The notes: generated from the letters alone by a model not told the origin. A stretch of 48,530 nucleotides of DNA from Candidatus Sulfopaludibacter sp. SbA3 (GCA_945893365.1 CAMDED010000046.1:1-48530), one strand, 5' to 3'; positions 1 through 9,092 are shown, numbered from the stretch's first letter. Numbers and translations are program-made.

Positions 1-1080
1 GTAACTGTTCGTCATCGCTATATACTTTCCGTTCAACGCGATCGCTATCTTCAACCTCGCCGGGAATCCCAGCCCATGGATGTAAAGCCGGTCGAAAACA
101 ATGTGGGACGGGATGACCGGGGGTCTGTGGGCTTCCAGCCTGATGAGAAGGTTGAACGGCCTAGGGTCGAGGCCGTCGGGCGGAAATAGAACGGGGGAGT
201 CGGTGTGGGTAATCTCCAGTTTCTCGATCCGGTAATGATGCGCCGTCGCCTTGTATTGGTCCGAATAGAACACTTCCCCGCCTTGGCCCACCTGTTTCTG
301 CGCTTCCAGTCTTGCGAAGGGCGCCGCCGCCTGCGGCGTGACCCGCACCCCTGGCGGCGTCAGTTCGACCGGACCATTCGCCGTGCGGATAACGATCCAC
401 CGGTGATTCGGCGAATCGATGTCCCCTCCAGCATTGGGATCCAGCGGTTTCGCCCTAAGGCGGTACCCTTGTCCATCGTTGTCGCCAAGATGTTCCACTT
501 TGCAAACCATCCCCTGAGGCAGTTCGATAACGGTGCCGTAAGAAGCGTTGTCGATCAACTGCTGAATATTGCACGTGCCGCCGGAAAGCTGCGAAACGCT
601 CAACGTGACGTAGCCACTGGTATCCGGCGGATTGGCGTCGAATGCCGATGGTAGAACAGGTAGCTCCGGATGCTGCGCCGGCTCCGGCAGCGTGGTGAAA
701 CTCAGCTCGGTCGATCCGCAGGCGTCGCTCTCGCAAATATCCGTGTCGTCGTTAAAATTCGGCCGCGACGCCACCCGCAGAAAAAACGTCGTCGAGGGCG
801 CTAACGCGTTGATCGCCAAAGCGCTTTTCTTCTCCTGCGGCGCCTGGGTGTACGAACGGTACTGATAATTCCCGCTCGACGTCCCGAACTTGATCTGAAC
901 GTACGATTGCATGCTCGCCGTAAAAGTAACCCGCACGCTAGTATGCGTGATGTCGCTAAGCGACAGGTCGGATAGGGTAGGCTGCACTCCCCGGAGCGAG
1001 CACGCGGCCGCGAGTAACAGGGGTATTAGCGCCGGCCGCGTTCGTCCACTGCGTCTAAGAATACTTAAAAGTAGATGCAT
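1..1080 (-). CDS. Secreted lipoprotein, FN3-like plus right-handed beta-helix domain (3' end outside window)
   Basis: The frame is open for 360 codons from an ATG at 1080 to the left edge, so the C-terminus is missing. The N-terminus is a lipoprotein signal: two Arg residues, a hydrophobic stretch, then the lipobox LAAAC near residue 27. Residues about 30-120 look like a fibronectin-III-type beta sandwich, with alternating strands ending in LSFTTLPEP. From about residue 140 the sequence resembles the start of a pectate-lyase-like parallel beta helix: CNIQQLIDNASYGTVIELP, then HRWIVIRTA, HHYRIEKLEITHT, HIVFDRLYIHG and IAMTNSY, the strand-turn ladder of such proteins. A polysaccharide-binding or cleaving role outside the cell is inferred; no catalytic residues can be assigned in the part seen. 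The product family is fairly sure, the substrate unknown. Confidence 0.72.
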   Translation of the reverse strand, partial: MHLLLSILRRSGRTRPALIPLLLAAACSLRGVQPTLSDLSLSDITHTSVRVTFTASMQSYVQIKFGTSSGNYQYRSYTQAPQEKKSALAINALAPSTTFFLRVASRPNFNDDTDICESDACGSTELSFTTLPEPAQHPELPVLPSAFDANPPDTSGYVTLSVSQLSGGTCNIQQLIDNASYGTVIELPQGMVCKVEHLGDNDGQGYRLRAKPLDPNAGGDIDSPNHRWIVIRTANGPVELTPPGVRVTPQAAAPFARLEAQKQVGQGGEVFYSDQYKATAHHYRIEKLEITHTDSPVLFPPDGLDPRPFNLLIRLEAHRPPVIPSHIVFDRLYIHGLGFPARLKIAIALNGKYIAMTNSY

Positions 1081-1144
1081 GTAGGTTAGATCGACGCGCG
1101 TCAAGCAAACCTTGAGTGAGTCTATACAATTGAGATGATCGTAC

Positions 1145-1158
1145 TAAGTAATTACTTA
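1145..1158. promoter_or_regulatory. 14-bp perfect AT-rich palindrome, possible operator
   Basis: TAAGTAATTACTTA is a perfect 14-bp palindrome in an otherwise GC-rich genome. It lies 65 bp upstream of the lipoprotein start at 1080, a position compatible with an operator. No regulator gene is adjacent, so the role is inferred only from symmetry and composition. Confidence 0.3.
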
Positions 1159-1246
1159 CTACCTGCCTAAGCTAGCCACGGAGAGCGCTGAATCGGCCCA
1201 GTCCGGCACTATACCATGAGAAACTGAAATGCTGCAACGAAGAAGG

Positions 1247-1273
1247 CGGCATTCGGCTGGGCGCCGAATGCCG
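1247..1273. repeat. Perfect 10-bp inverted repeat (hairpin)
   Basis: CGGCATTCGG (1247-1256) and CCGAATGCCG (1264-1273) are perfect inverted copies separated by 7 nt. There is no T tract on either side, so it is not a typical intrinsic terminator. It could be a REP-like unit or an RNA hairpin in the leader of the gene at 1539. Confidence 0.5.
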
Positions 1274-1538
1274 GTCCCGGAACCGAGGTAGGCTCCTTTA
1301 TCGACTCGCGGAAATCGTCGCCGCGGACCACACCCCGCAGAAATCCCGGCAAGGTTTTCCGGCGGGTAACTCAATAAACACAGGACATCGAGACGAGGGA
1401 CCGGACAAATCGTATTTGTTTGATGGGTTGGAAGGGCCATCTGGAGCGTGTATGCCCTCGAATTGCACACGACAATCGCTTGAGGAGCCGGTCGAAATCG
1501 GATAGCGCCGTCAGCCGCGCTCGGATTATGATATTCCA

Positions 1539-2522
1539 ATGAAGACATTCGCCGCCGCCTGCGCAGCCGCTCTCGGCCTCGCCTGGATCGCCTCTTGCCA
1601 GCAACCCGATCTCGTCGTGGTAGAGAAGAAGGCCTCCGCGGTGGGTTTCTACACGAAGGACGGCAAACGAACCGGCGGGACCGCTGTCGGCCGCACTCCG
1701 CACGAAATCGTGTTCTCTCCCGACCGCCGTACCCTCTACGTCTCGGACAACGGCATCCTTTGGATGACCGAAACCGGCGAGGGCGGCAACACGATTTCCA
1801 TCATCGACGTCGCCTCCCGCCGCAAGACCGGCTCAATCGATCTCGGTCCCAACCGCCGCCCGCACGGAATGGACGTGATCCCGAAAAGCGGCTGGATCGT
1901 CGTAACCGTCGAGAACCCCAGTGGACTCCTGCTGGTCGACCCCGCCGCGCGAAAAGTCGTCCGGCGTTACGACACGCAGGGCACGAAACCGCACATGGTC
2001 CTGCTCGACCACAAGGCCGAGTGGGCGTACGTCAGCAACTCCGGCACGGGAACGGTTGCGGCGCTGCACCTCGAGTCAGGCAAGGTCAAGACCATTCCGG
2101 TAGGCGAGAATCCGCAGGGCGCCGTCATGACGCGCGATGGCAAGCGGATTTACGTGGCCGTCTCGACCGGCAACTCAATCGCCATTATCGATGCTGAGAA
2201 ACAGACGCTTGCCGGCCGGATCGCCACAGGTAAAGGACCCGGACGCGTCGCCCTCACGCAGGATGAGAAGACGCTCGTTTACAACATGCAACTCGGCGAA
2301 CGCCTCGGCTTCGCGGACGTGGCGGCGAAAAAGCAGACCAAAGAAGTGGTGTTGCCCGGACACCCACTGTCGCTAACTTTGTCGGCCGACGGCCAGCGGG
2401 CGTACCTGGGGATTCAGGACAGCGACAAGATCGTCGTTGCCTCCGTCCCCAAACGGGAAATTCTTCAGGTCTTCGATACGCCCAAGGAATCCGGGCCCGA
2501 TCCGATTCTTGAATTACCGTAA
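1539..2522 (+). CDS. YncE/YVTN-type seven-bladed beta-propeller lipoprotein
   Basis: The 327-residue protein starts with a lipoprotein signal peptide ending in the lipobox IASC (Cys 20). The rest consists of about 40-residue YVTN-type propeller blades, each with the pattern of a residue pair such as YVSDNG or YVAVSTGN, a short turn, and an IAIID/GRI-type strand. The family includes periplasmic YncE-like proteins and fragments of cytochrome-cd1-like propellers; no enzyme motif is visible, so a binding or scaffold role is inferred. No clear ribosome-binding site precedes the ATG; a TATGAT box ends 6 nt before it. Its stop is only 5 bp from the convergent stop of the receptor gene at 2528, and no terminator hairpin fits between them. 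Confidence 0.85.
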   Translation: MKTFAAACAAALGLAWIASCQQPDLVVVEKKASAVGFYTKDGKRTGGTAVGRTPHEIVFSPDRRTLYVSDNGILWMTETGEGGNTISIIDVASRRKTGSIDLGPNRRPHGMDVIPKSGWIVVTVENPSGLLLVDPAARKVVRRYDTQGTKPHMVLLDHKAEWAYVSNSGTGTVAALHLESGKVKTIPVGENPQGAVMTRDGKRIYVAVSTGNSIAIIDAEKQTLAGRIATGKGPGRVALTQDEKTLVYNMQLGERLGFADVAAKKQTKEVVLPGHPLSLTLSADGQRAYLGIQDSDKIVVASVPKREILQVFDTPKESGPDPILELP

Positions 2523-2527
2523 ACCGG

Positions 2528-5500
2528 TCAATACACCAGCTTCAATCCGAGCGACAGCACGCGCCCCGGACCGGCGGCGTTTACCGACCCGAACCCGCCT
2601 GTCGGATTCCCAGCAGCGTCCAGCCGCACCGTGGTTCCGATGCCCGTAAAATTCGTGTGATTGAAGAGGTTGAACGATTCGGCGCGGAACTGAAGCTTCG
2701 TCCGCTCGTTTACCGCAAACGTTTTCAGCAGGCTGACGTCCCAGGTATGGAATCCAGGCCCGATCAGGTTATTTCTCCCGCCGTTGCCGAACACCCCGGG
2801 CGTCATCAGCGCCGGGTTCAGGAACGCTTCGGTGCGGAACCATCTGGCCGGCGTGCGCTCGCCGCCCGAGAGCTTCGGATCCCCTATCACGCTTGCTCTG
2901 ACGGAAGCGCCGCCGATGCGCGCAACGTCCGAGGGAACCGTGACGCTGACAGGCGCGCCGCTTTGCAGCGACGTCACGCCCGAAACCTCCCAGCCTCCGA
3001 GCGCGGCGCGCAGGGGGCGGTTCTGGCTCTTTTCGAAAAACGGCAGCGAGTAAATGTAGTTCACCGTGAGCACGTTGGCGCGATGCACCGTGGAGAGTCC
3101 GATATCCGCCTTGGGATTGAAGCTGTCCTGCGGCGTGCTGCCGCCGAAACTGTCCATGGTTTTCGAGAACGTGTAGCTTAACCCGTAGGAGAATCCGCGG
3201 CTCATGCGCCTGCTTGCGCTCACCTGCAGACTGTTGTAGTTCGAATTGTCGCTGTTGTCCCGCACGCTGATGTTGCCCCATCCCAGGTAAGGCCTCAGCG
3301 CGTTGACGTTGATCCCGGAATTCGGCGCGTTCAGGCGCGTGCCCGCCTGCAGCTGGTTCACATTTCGGAAATACGTGAAGTGCCGCGCCACGTTGCCGAC
3401 GTAGTTGACTTCGAGGATCGTCGACTTGGGCAGCTCCTGCTGGATGCCGAAATTGTAGGACACCACGCTCGGCGTCGGCAGCTTTTCCGGCCACGCATTC
3501 AGGTTCGATGGAAAAGCGCGCGCCGCGCCGCCCGCCGGGTTGTCGATATTGCCGTCGAAGATGTTCGCCACATTGATGAACGGCGGATTCTGCGACTGTC
3601 CGCTTAGCTGATTGGACCCCACGCGATCGTAGAATATCCCAAAGCCGCTGCGAATCGCCGTCTTGCCGTTGCCGAACACGTCGTATGCGGCGCCGATTCG
3701 CGGGCCCCAGTCGTTCCAGCTCGTTGCCGACGCGCCGTTCGGAAGACCCACAAACAGGCGTCTAACCGCCGGATCGTCAAACTGCGGCAATCGCCCGCGC
3801 GCGGCGTCCGGGAACGAGCTTCCGTAAATCGCAATGCCGTTGTACAGGTCGCCCGGACCGGGCACGATCGATCCGTCCCGCGGGCTCACCTGCGGCGCCT
3901 TCGAGGGATCGAACAAGCGCGCGAGCCATGTCGAGGCATTGCCTTGCGCATTGTAATACGGCGGGATGATGTTATACCTCAAACCTAGATCGAAGGTCAG
4001 CCGCCGCGTCGCCTTCCATTTGTCTTGCACGTAGAATTCGTACTGGCTGAATCGCGCCCACCAGAAGGTGTCGGCCTCCGGTTCCGTGTAGTTTTGAAAA
4101 TTTCCCAGCAGCACGTCCGCCAGCACGTTTCTCGACGTGTTCACGGCCGACGTATTGAACGTCACCACGCCCTCGTCGCGGACGTTCGTGTCTTCGTTCT
4201 TGCGCGCGCGTGTGATTTGCGTCCCGAATTTCAATGTGTGCGACCCTAACACCTTCGTGAAATCGTCGCGCCACGTGAAGGTGCCGTTGGCCGTCGAAAT
4301 TCGGTCCCCCGAGTTATAACCCGTGAACCCGGCGATCGTAACCTGCGGACCGGCGTTTGACCGGTTCGCGGGATAGATCTCAGGGAAGGTCAGGCCAAGA
4401 GCGGGGCGCGTGATCTTCGAAAAATCCGGCGAGCCTTGAATCTTGTTCTTGCCGATGCTGAAGCTGAAATAATTCAGCGCCGTCGGTGAGAACGAATGCT
4501 GTAGCGCAATCGACGTCAGAAAACCCGGCCGCGGCCGCGGATTGGGAACGAAGTCGAGCGTGTTGTTGCGGAACGGAAACACGAGGTCCCATTTGTCCTT
4601 CGTCAGCCGGTAGGTAAGCTGCGACTTGGTCGAAATATTGTAGTCGAGCCGCAGTAATTCCTCGCGGAAATCCGTGATCGCCGTGCCGTTGGCGACATAG
4701 TTGCCCCCCGGTCCCAGAAAATTCGGCAGCGGATACGGCTTCAGCAGCGCCGCGCCGTTTTTCGACCATCGCGACTGCGGCACCACGCGGTCGGCGAATG
4801 CAACTCCGTTCGTGGGATCGACCGGCGCCGGCAGGGACGAGCCGCGGTAGTCGCCCGCCCTTTCGAGCGCCGTCGGCACCACGTTCACCATGTTCTGCCC
4901 CTGCCGGATATACTTCCATTCTTCGCTATAAAAGAAGAACAGCTTGTCCTTGGCCGTGTTGAACTTCCCGGGTACGTAGATGGGGCCGCCGATCGTGCCG
5001 CCGAAATCGTTGAATCGCAGCGGGTCCACCTTCGGGGCGAAGAACGACCTGGCGTCGAACGCGTCGTTCCTCACGAACTCGAACAACACGCCGTGAAATT
5101 CTCGCGTGCCGCTCTTCGTCACAAGGTTGATCGTCGCCCCGGCGCGGCCGCCAAACTCCGCCGCATAGCTGGAGGTGTCGAGCTTCACTTCCGCGATCGC
5201 ATCGATATTGGGATCGACCAGTCCGTTGCTGTTCGCGCCGTTGTCGTGATTCTCCGCGCCGTCGACCAGAAAATAGCTCGACTGCGTGCGGATGCCGTTT
5301 ACGCTTTGCTGATTGAGCGCGAGCTGCGGGTTGAAGACGCTCAGCGTTGTCGACACCACTCCGGGGGCGAGCCGCAACAGTTGCGTGTACTGGCGTCCGT
5401 TCAGCGCAATCTGGTTCAACTGTTGTTCGTTGATGACGCGGCCCACGCTCCCCGAGCTCGTCTCCACCTGCGCCGCGGCCGCGGACACCATGACCGACTC

Positions 5501-5830
5501 CGTCACCTGGCCTACGTCGAGCGTCAGCGTCAGCGTCCGGTTCGACGCTGCGTCGAGCACCAGTCCGCTTTGTTCGGTGCTCTTGAATCCGGCGTGCTCC
5601 ACGCGAATGTTGTACGTTCCGGCCGGGAGGCTCGGGAACACGAATACGCCCGCGGCGTCGGTAACCGTGGCGCTCTTTTGACCGGTGGCCGGATTGGTCG
5701 CGGTCACCGTGCATCCGGGCACAACGGCGCCGGAGCTATCCTGGGCGGTTCCCGAGATACGGCCGAAGTTGGTCTGCCCCAGGCAAACCGCGGCGATCAG
5801 GGAAAGTACGGCTATCGTAAGCTTTTTCAT
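2528..5830 (-). CDS. TonB-dependent receptor, Oar-like, with carboxypeptidase-regulatory-like N-terminal domain
   Basis: The ATG at 5830 was chosen over an upstream in-frame start (5944) because it is preceded by AGGTGGG at 5-bp spacing and begins a clean signal peptide (MKKLTIAVLSLIAAVCLG). The 1100-residue product has a carboxypeptidase-regulatory-like Ig fold (about 22-105: GRISGTAQDSSGAVVPG, then GVFVFPSLPAGTYNIRVEHAGF), a TonB plug (about 115-260: LNGRQYTQLLRLAPGVV, YFLVDGAENHD, VTKSGTREFHG) and a long outer-membrane barrel ending in an aromatic residue (LGLKLVY). This is the Oar-type receptor common in Acidobacteriota, thought to import large or carbohydrate-linked ligands with TonB/ExbBD; the substrate cannot be read from sequence. 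It diverges from scpA across a 94-bp gap. Confidence 0.93.
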   Translation of the reverse strand: MKKLTIAVLSLIAAVCLGQTNFGRISGTAQDSSGAVVPGCTVTATNPATGQKSATVTDAAGVFVFPSLPAGTYNIRVEHAGFKSTEQSGLVLDAASNRTLTLTLDVGQVTESVMVSAAAAQVETSSGSVGRVINEQQLNQIALNGRQYTQLLRLAPGVVSTTLSVFNPQLALNQQSVNGIRTQSSYFLVDGAENHDNGANSNGLVDPNIDAIAEVKLDTSSYAAEFGGRAGATINLVTKSGTREFHGVLFEFVRNDAFDARSFFAPKVDPLRFNDFGGTIGGPIYVPGKFNTAKDKLFFFYSEEWKYIRQGQNMVNVVPTALERAGDYRGSSLPAPVDPTNGVAFADRVVPQSRWSKNGAALLKPYPLPNFLGPGGNYVANGTAITDFREELLRLDYNISTKSQLTYRLTKDKWDLVFPFRNNTLDFVPNPRPRPGFLTSIALQHSFSPTALNYFSFSIGKNKIQGSPDFSKITRPALGLTFPEIYPANRSNAGPQVTIAGFTGYNSGDRISTANGTFTWRDDFTKVLGSHTLKFGTQITRARKNEDTNVRDEGVVTFNTSAVNTSRNVLADVLLGNFQNYTEPEADTFWWARFSQYEFYVQDKWKATRRLTFDLGLRYNIIPPYYNAQGNASTWLARLFDPSKAPQVSPRDGSIVPGPGDLYNGIAIYGSSFPDAARGRLPQFDDPAVRRLFVGLPNGASATSWNDWGPRIGAAYDVFGNGKTAIRSGFGIFYDRVGSNQLSGQSQNPPFINVANIFDGNIDNPAGGAARAFPSNLNAWPEKLPTPSVVSYNFGIQQELPKSTILEVNYVGNVARHFTYFRNVNQLQAGTRLNAPNSGINVNALRPYLGWGNISVRDNSDNSNYNSLQVSASRRMSRGFSYGLSYTFSKTMDSFGGSTPQDSFNPKADIGLSTVHRANVLTVNYIYSLPFFEKSQNRPLRAALGGWEVSGVTSLQSGAPVSVTVPSDVARIGGASVRASVIGDPKLSGGERTPARWFRTEAFLNPALMTPGVFGNGGRNNLIGPGFHTWDVSLLKTFAVNERTKLQFRAESFNLFNHTNFTGIGTTVRLDAAGNPTGGFGSVNAAGPGRVLSLGLKLVY

Positions 5831-5924
5831 GGCATCCCACCTGTCTGCAAAATATATCATTGTTCGACGCATCGCGCCTGTATCGGGCGAAACGCCGCAC
5901 CGCCGCGTGTTATCGTGAAGGATA

Positions 5925-6704
5925 GTGTCGTCTCCGCTTAACATTCAACTGGAACAGTACCAGGGGCCTCTCGATCTTCTGCTCGATCTGATCCGGAAAC
6001 AACAGATCGATATCAAGGACATCCCGATCGCGACCATCACGAAGCAGTACCTCGCCTATATGTCGAAGGCGCGTGAGATGGATATCGATTTGGGCGCGGA
6101 ATTCGTCTACATGGCCGCCACGCTGATCCAAATTAAGTCGAAGATGCTCCTGCCGCGCGATCCCGAACTTGAAAAAGACTCGCCCGACGAGGACCCGCGT
6201 ACCGAGCTCGTCGAGAAGCTTCTTGAGCACGAGCGGTTCAAGAACGCCGCCGAAATGTTGCAGCAGAAGCGGCTGATCGAAGAAAACGTCTGGTCGAATC
6301 CGCAAATCAAGGAGTATGTAAACGCCGATGACGATCCAGGCCTCGCCGTGACGCTGTTCGACCTGGTGAAATCGTTTGGCGAGATTCTGGAGCGCGCGAA
6401 GAACCGGCCCGCGTACGAAGTCAGCGGTGAAGATGCGGGGATTCCCGACATGATCCAGTTCCTGCGGACTCGTCTTGATGCCGTCAAGGATGGCGAGCCG
6501 GTCTACATACTGAAACTGTTCGAACGGCAGCGGACGGTGCGCGCCATGATCGCCCTTTTCCTGGCGGTGCTCGAAATGGTCAAACGCCAGGCGGTCGTGA
6601 TTACGCAGAAGGACATGTTCGGCGAAATCGCGCTGATGAGACATGAAAAGTTCGCCGGCGCGTTCACCGAGCCGCTCGAGGAAGTGGAGAAGGAATACAC
6701 CTGA
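5925..6704 (+). CDS. scpA: Segregation and condensation protein A
   Basis: Kleisin subunit of the SMC-ScpAB condensin, which folds and separates chromosomes. The 259 residues match the family length. Signatures seen: the N-terminal QGPLDLLLDLIRKQQIDI, AEFVYMAATLIQIKSKMLLP in the helical N-domain that binds the SMC neck, and a C-terminal winged-helix part around QRTVRAMIALFLAVLEMVKR that binds the SMC head. GTG at 5925 is the first possible start: an in-frame stop lies at 5916-5918. A GAAGGA motif is only 2 nt upstream, so initiation may be weak or leader-dependent. The next gene, scpB, starts 5 bp after the stop, and the operon continues to about 9092. Confidence 0.96.
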   Translation: MSSPLNIQLEQYQGPLDLLLDLIRKQQIDIKDIPIATITKQYLAYMSKAREMDIDLGAEFVYMAATLIQIKSKMLLPRDPELEKDSPDEDPRTELVEKLLEHERFKNAAEMLQQKRLIEENVWSNPQIKEYVNADDDPGLAVTLFDLVKSFGEILERAKNRPAYEVSGEDAGIPDMIQFLRTRLDAVKDGEPVYILKLFERQRTVRAMIALFLAVLEMVKRQAVVITQKDMFGEIALMRHEKFAGAFTEPLEEVEKEYT

Positions 6705-6709
6705 TCGGA

Positions 6710-7945
6710 ATGGAACAATTGGAATCGGTATCCCCGGAGCTTCAGGTGGACGCAACGCCTCAGTCCGAACAGGAGCAGGGCCTGTCGCTCGTTGTGCCGG
6801 AGACCTCCGCCCTACCCGACGGCGATGCCCCCGTCGACGCCCCGATCGACGCCTCGCACGTGGACCCTACCCTCGCCGACGCCGCCGCCCCAATCGATGC
6901 CTCCCCCGGTGGCACTGCTCCCGTCGACCCTGCCCCCGTTGACCCTGCCCCAATCGATGCTGCCCCCGTCAACACCGCCCCAATCGGCGGCTCGCCCGTT
7001 GACCCTACCCTCGCCAACGCCGCCCCAATCGATGCCTCCCCCGGTGGCACTGCTCCCGTCGACCCTGCCCCCGTTGACCCTGCCCCAATCCACGCTACCC
7101 CCGTAAACACCGCCCCAATCAACACCGCCCCAATCGACGGCTCGCCCGTCGATCCTGCCCCGGTCGACCCCGCCCCAATCGACCCCGCCCCCGCCATTTC
7201 GGCTCAACCCCCGGAAGAGTTTCTGGGAGAGACTCACGACTCCGCTATCGTAACCGAAGACTTCCGGCTGAAGGCGGTGCTTGAAGCGATCGTCTACGTC
7301 ACCGACGAACCGCTTACGCTCGATCAGATTGCCGCCGCGCTCGCGGAACCGAAGGACCGCGTGGAGAAACTCCTCGCGGGGTTGGCCGCTGAATACGACC
7401 GTCCGGATCATGGCGTGATGATACGCGAGGTAGCGGGCGGCTACAAGATGGCGACGAAGCCCGAGCATCACGAAGCCGTGCGTGCGTTCGTGAAGAACCT
7501 GACGCCGCCTGCCAAGCTCTCGCTCGCCGCGCTCGAAACGCTCGCGGTCATCGCTTATAAGCAACCTATCACGGCGCCCGAAGTTATGGACGTTCGCGGC
7601 GTGCAGGGCGCTGGAGTCTTGAAGACGCTGCTCGACCGTAAGTTGATCGCGACCTCCGGCCGGAAGCAGGTTGTGGGCAAGCCGATTCTGTACAAGACGA
7701 CGCGGGATTTCCTGGTTCAGTTCGGCTTGAAGGACCTTTCCGAATTGCCCACCCTGAAGGAGTTCGAAGAGATCCGGCGCATGTCGGTGCCGGACATCGA
7801 GCCGTCCGGCCCGCCTCCTGAGCGCGAATCCGAGCCAGCCGCGGCCGAACCGCCGGCAGTTGTGCACCCGGCCGTCGAACCGCCGGAGACCGTCGAGCCC
7901 CAACCCGCTCCCATCGCCGAACCACCGGCGGAAGACAACGCCTGA
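6710..7945 (+). CDS. scpB: Segregation and condensation protein B with long repetitive N-terminal extension
   Basis: Partner of ScpA in the SMC complex. The ScpB core (two winged-helix domains) occupies about residues 184-365: FRLKAVLEAIVYVTDEPLTL, a helix-turn-helix-like segment, SLAALETLAVIAYKQPIT and GVLKTLLDRKLI. Typical ScpB is about 180-220 residues; this one is 411. The excess is a Pro/Ala/Asp-rich N-terminal region (about 40-161) made of PVDPA, PIDAS and PVNTA modules, and a Pro/Glu-rich tail after residue 365. Both should be disordered. The extension is encoded by tandem DNA repeats (separate entry) and is unlikely to be part of the conserved fold. The start ATG lies 5 bp after scpA; the stop overlaps the next ATG by 1 bp (TGATG). 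Confidence 0.93.
   Translation: MEQLESVSPELQVDATPQSEQEQGLSLVVPETSALPDGDAPVDAPIDASHVDPTLADAAAPIDASPGGTAPVDPAPVDPAPIDAAPVNTAPIGGSPVDPTLANAAPIDASPGGTAPVDPAPVDPAPIHATPVNTAPINTAPIDGSPVDPAPVDPAPIDPAPAISAQPPEEFLGETHDSAIVTEDFRLKAVLEAIVYVTDEPLTLDQIAAALAEPKDRVEKLLAGLAAEYDRPDHGVMIREVAGGYKMATKPEHHEAVRAFVKNLTPPAKLSLAALETLAVIAYKQPITAPEVMDVRGVQGAGVLKTLLDRKLIATSGRKQVVGKPILYKTTRDFLVQFGLKDLSELPTLKEFEEIRRMSVPDIEPSGPPPERESEPAAAEPPAVVHPAVEPPETVEPQPAPIAEPPAEDNA
6829..7194 (+). repeat. Tandem repeats in scpB encoding the Pro/Ala/Asp linker
   Basis: Short codon modules for PVDPA and PIDAS-like peptides are arranged in a higher-order repeat of 135 bp (45 codons). The segments at about 6883-6955 and 7018-7090 are identical over about 73 bp, including third positions, so the duplication is recent or kept homogeneous. 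All units stay in frame. Confidence 0.85.
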
Positions 7946-8688
7946 TGCCCGAAGAGCGCCTTCAAAAGATTCTCTCCCGCGCCGGAGTGGCCTCCCGCCG
8001 CAAGGCCGAAGTCCTGATCGCCGAAGGCCGCGTCACCGTGAACGGCGTTGCCGTAACGGAACTTGGCAGCAAGGCCGATCTTGACACCGATCACATCAAG
8101 CTCGACGGCAAACTGGTCCGCGCCCCCTCGCACCTGGTCTACATCGCGATCAACAAACCGATCAACTGCGTCACCACCGTCAGCGATCCCGAAGGCCGAA
8201 GCACCGTCATGGATCTTATCCACGGCCTCAAGCAGCGCGTCTACCCGGTAGGCCGCCTCGACTACCACAGCGAAGGGCTCCTCCTGCTGACCAACGACGG
8301 CGACTTCGCCAACCGCATCATGGCGACGCATATCGAAAAGTCGTACCTCGTCAAAGTTACGGGAACGCTCGAAGCGGCCCAGGAAGAGCAGTTCCGCGCC
8401 GGAATCGTGCTCGAGGGCAGGCGCACCGCGCCCGCTTACTTGAAGATCGTGCGGCGCGCCGAGAATCCCTGGTACGAAGTACGGATCACGGAAGGCCGCA
8501 AGAACCAGATCCGCATGATGTTCAAGAACTTCGGAAAACTGGTCGAAAAGCTGAAGCGGGTGCGCATAGGCTCGCTCGAGCTTGGACGCCTCAAACCTGG
8601 CGAATTCCGCCACCTGACGCCGCGCGAAATCGCCGTCCTCAACAAACCGCCGATTCGCAAACCAAGAGGGTCGAAAGAGGCCAGATGA
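7945..8688 (+). CDS. rluB: rRNA pseudouridine synthase, RsuA/RluB family
   Basis: Converts specific uridines in ribosomal RNA to pseudouridine. Residues 1-50 form an S4 RNA-binding domain (RLQKILSRAGVASRRKAEVLI). The synthase domain has the family motif GRLDYHSEGLLLLTNDG, with the catalytic Asp at position 106, plus KSYLVKVTG and the RKNQIRMMF motif. The length of 247 residues is normal. The family is certain; whether it acts on 23S (RluB) or 16S (RsuA) rRNA is not, but RluB is the usual neighbour of scpAB. The start overlaps the scpB stop by 1 bp, and its own stop overlaps the next gene by 4 bp (ATGA), which indicates translational coupling. Confidence 0.93.
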   Translation: MPEERLQKILSRAGVASRRKAEVLIAEGRVTVNGVAVTELGSKADLDTDHIKLDGKLVRAPSHLVYIAINKPINCVTTVSDPEGRSTVMDLIHGLKQRVYPVGRLDYHSEGLLLLTNDGDFANRIMATHIEKSYLVKVTGTLEAAQEEQFRAGIVLEGRRTAPAYLKIVRRAENPWYEVRITEGRKNQIRMMFKNFGKLVEKLKRVRIGSLELGRLKPGEFRHLTPREIAVLNKPPIRKPRGSKEAR

Positions 8689-9092
8689 TCTCCGGCATCG
8701 CCGAATTGTTTGAATCGGCCCGAACCATCGCCGTAGTCGGTCTTTCGAGCCGCCGCTCCCGGGCAAGCTACGGCGTGTCCGAGTACATGCAGCGCGCCGG
8801 ATACCGTATTATTCCAGTCAATCCGAACGAGACTTCCGTCCTCGGAGGTGTCAGTTACCCCAACCTGGACGCGGTCCCCGAGCCCATCGATATCGTCGAC
8901 ATTTTCCGCCGCCCGGAAAACGTGCCGGACATCGTCGACGCCGCCATCCGCATCGGCGCTAAGGCCGTCTGGATGCAGGAAGGCGTGGTTGACGAGGAGT
9001 CCGCGGCGAAAGCGCGCGCGGCGGGGCTGTTCGTCGTCATGGACCGCTGCATCTTGAAGGACCACCGGAAATGGGCCGCCCGGCAGTCATAG
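8685..9092 (+). CDS. CoA-binding (YccU-type) Rossmann protein
   Basis: This 135-residue single-domain protein has the CoA-binding Rossmann fold seen in succinyl-CoA synthetase alpha chains: IAVVGLSSRRSRASYGVSEYM at the nucleotide loop, GYRIIPVNPNE, DIVDIFRRPENV, AVWMQEGVVDEESAAKARAAG and a terminal VMDRCILKDHRK. The position of the catalytic His of succinyl-CoA synthetase is not conserved in this small family, so it is a binding protein of unknown role. It overlaps the preceding gene by 4 bp and is the last gene of the scp operon. Confidence 0.9.
   Translation: MISGIAELFESARTIAVVGLSSRRSRASYGVSEYMQRAGYRIIPVNPNETSVLGGVSYPNLDAVPEPIDIVDIFRRPENVPDIVDAAIRIGAKAVWMQEGVVDEESAAKARAAGLFVVMDRCILKDHRKWAARQS

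Larger units (their letters stand above)
1081..1538. other. Divergent intergenic region without a gene
   Basis: This 458-bp stretch lies between the divergent beta-helix lipoprotein and YVTN genes. ORFs crossing it have no recognisable domain. It holds an AT-rich palindrome and a perfect hairpin, listed separately. A TATGAT hexamer at 1527-1532 lies 6 nt before the ATG of the next gene, which would fit a leaderless transcript, but no -35 element is visible. Confidence 0.5.

Noticed and set aside
2523-2527. Terminator between the YVTN and receptor genes
   Set aside because: Only 5 bp separate the convergent stops and no hairpin with T tract fits there.
6760-7197. Gly/Ser/Ala repeat ORF on the minus strand of scpB
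   Set aside because: Mirror of the scpB tandem repeat; no start signals and no family.
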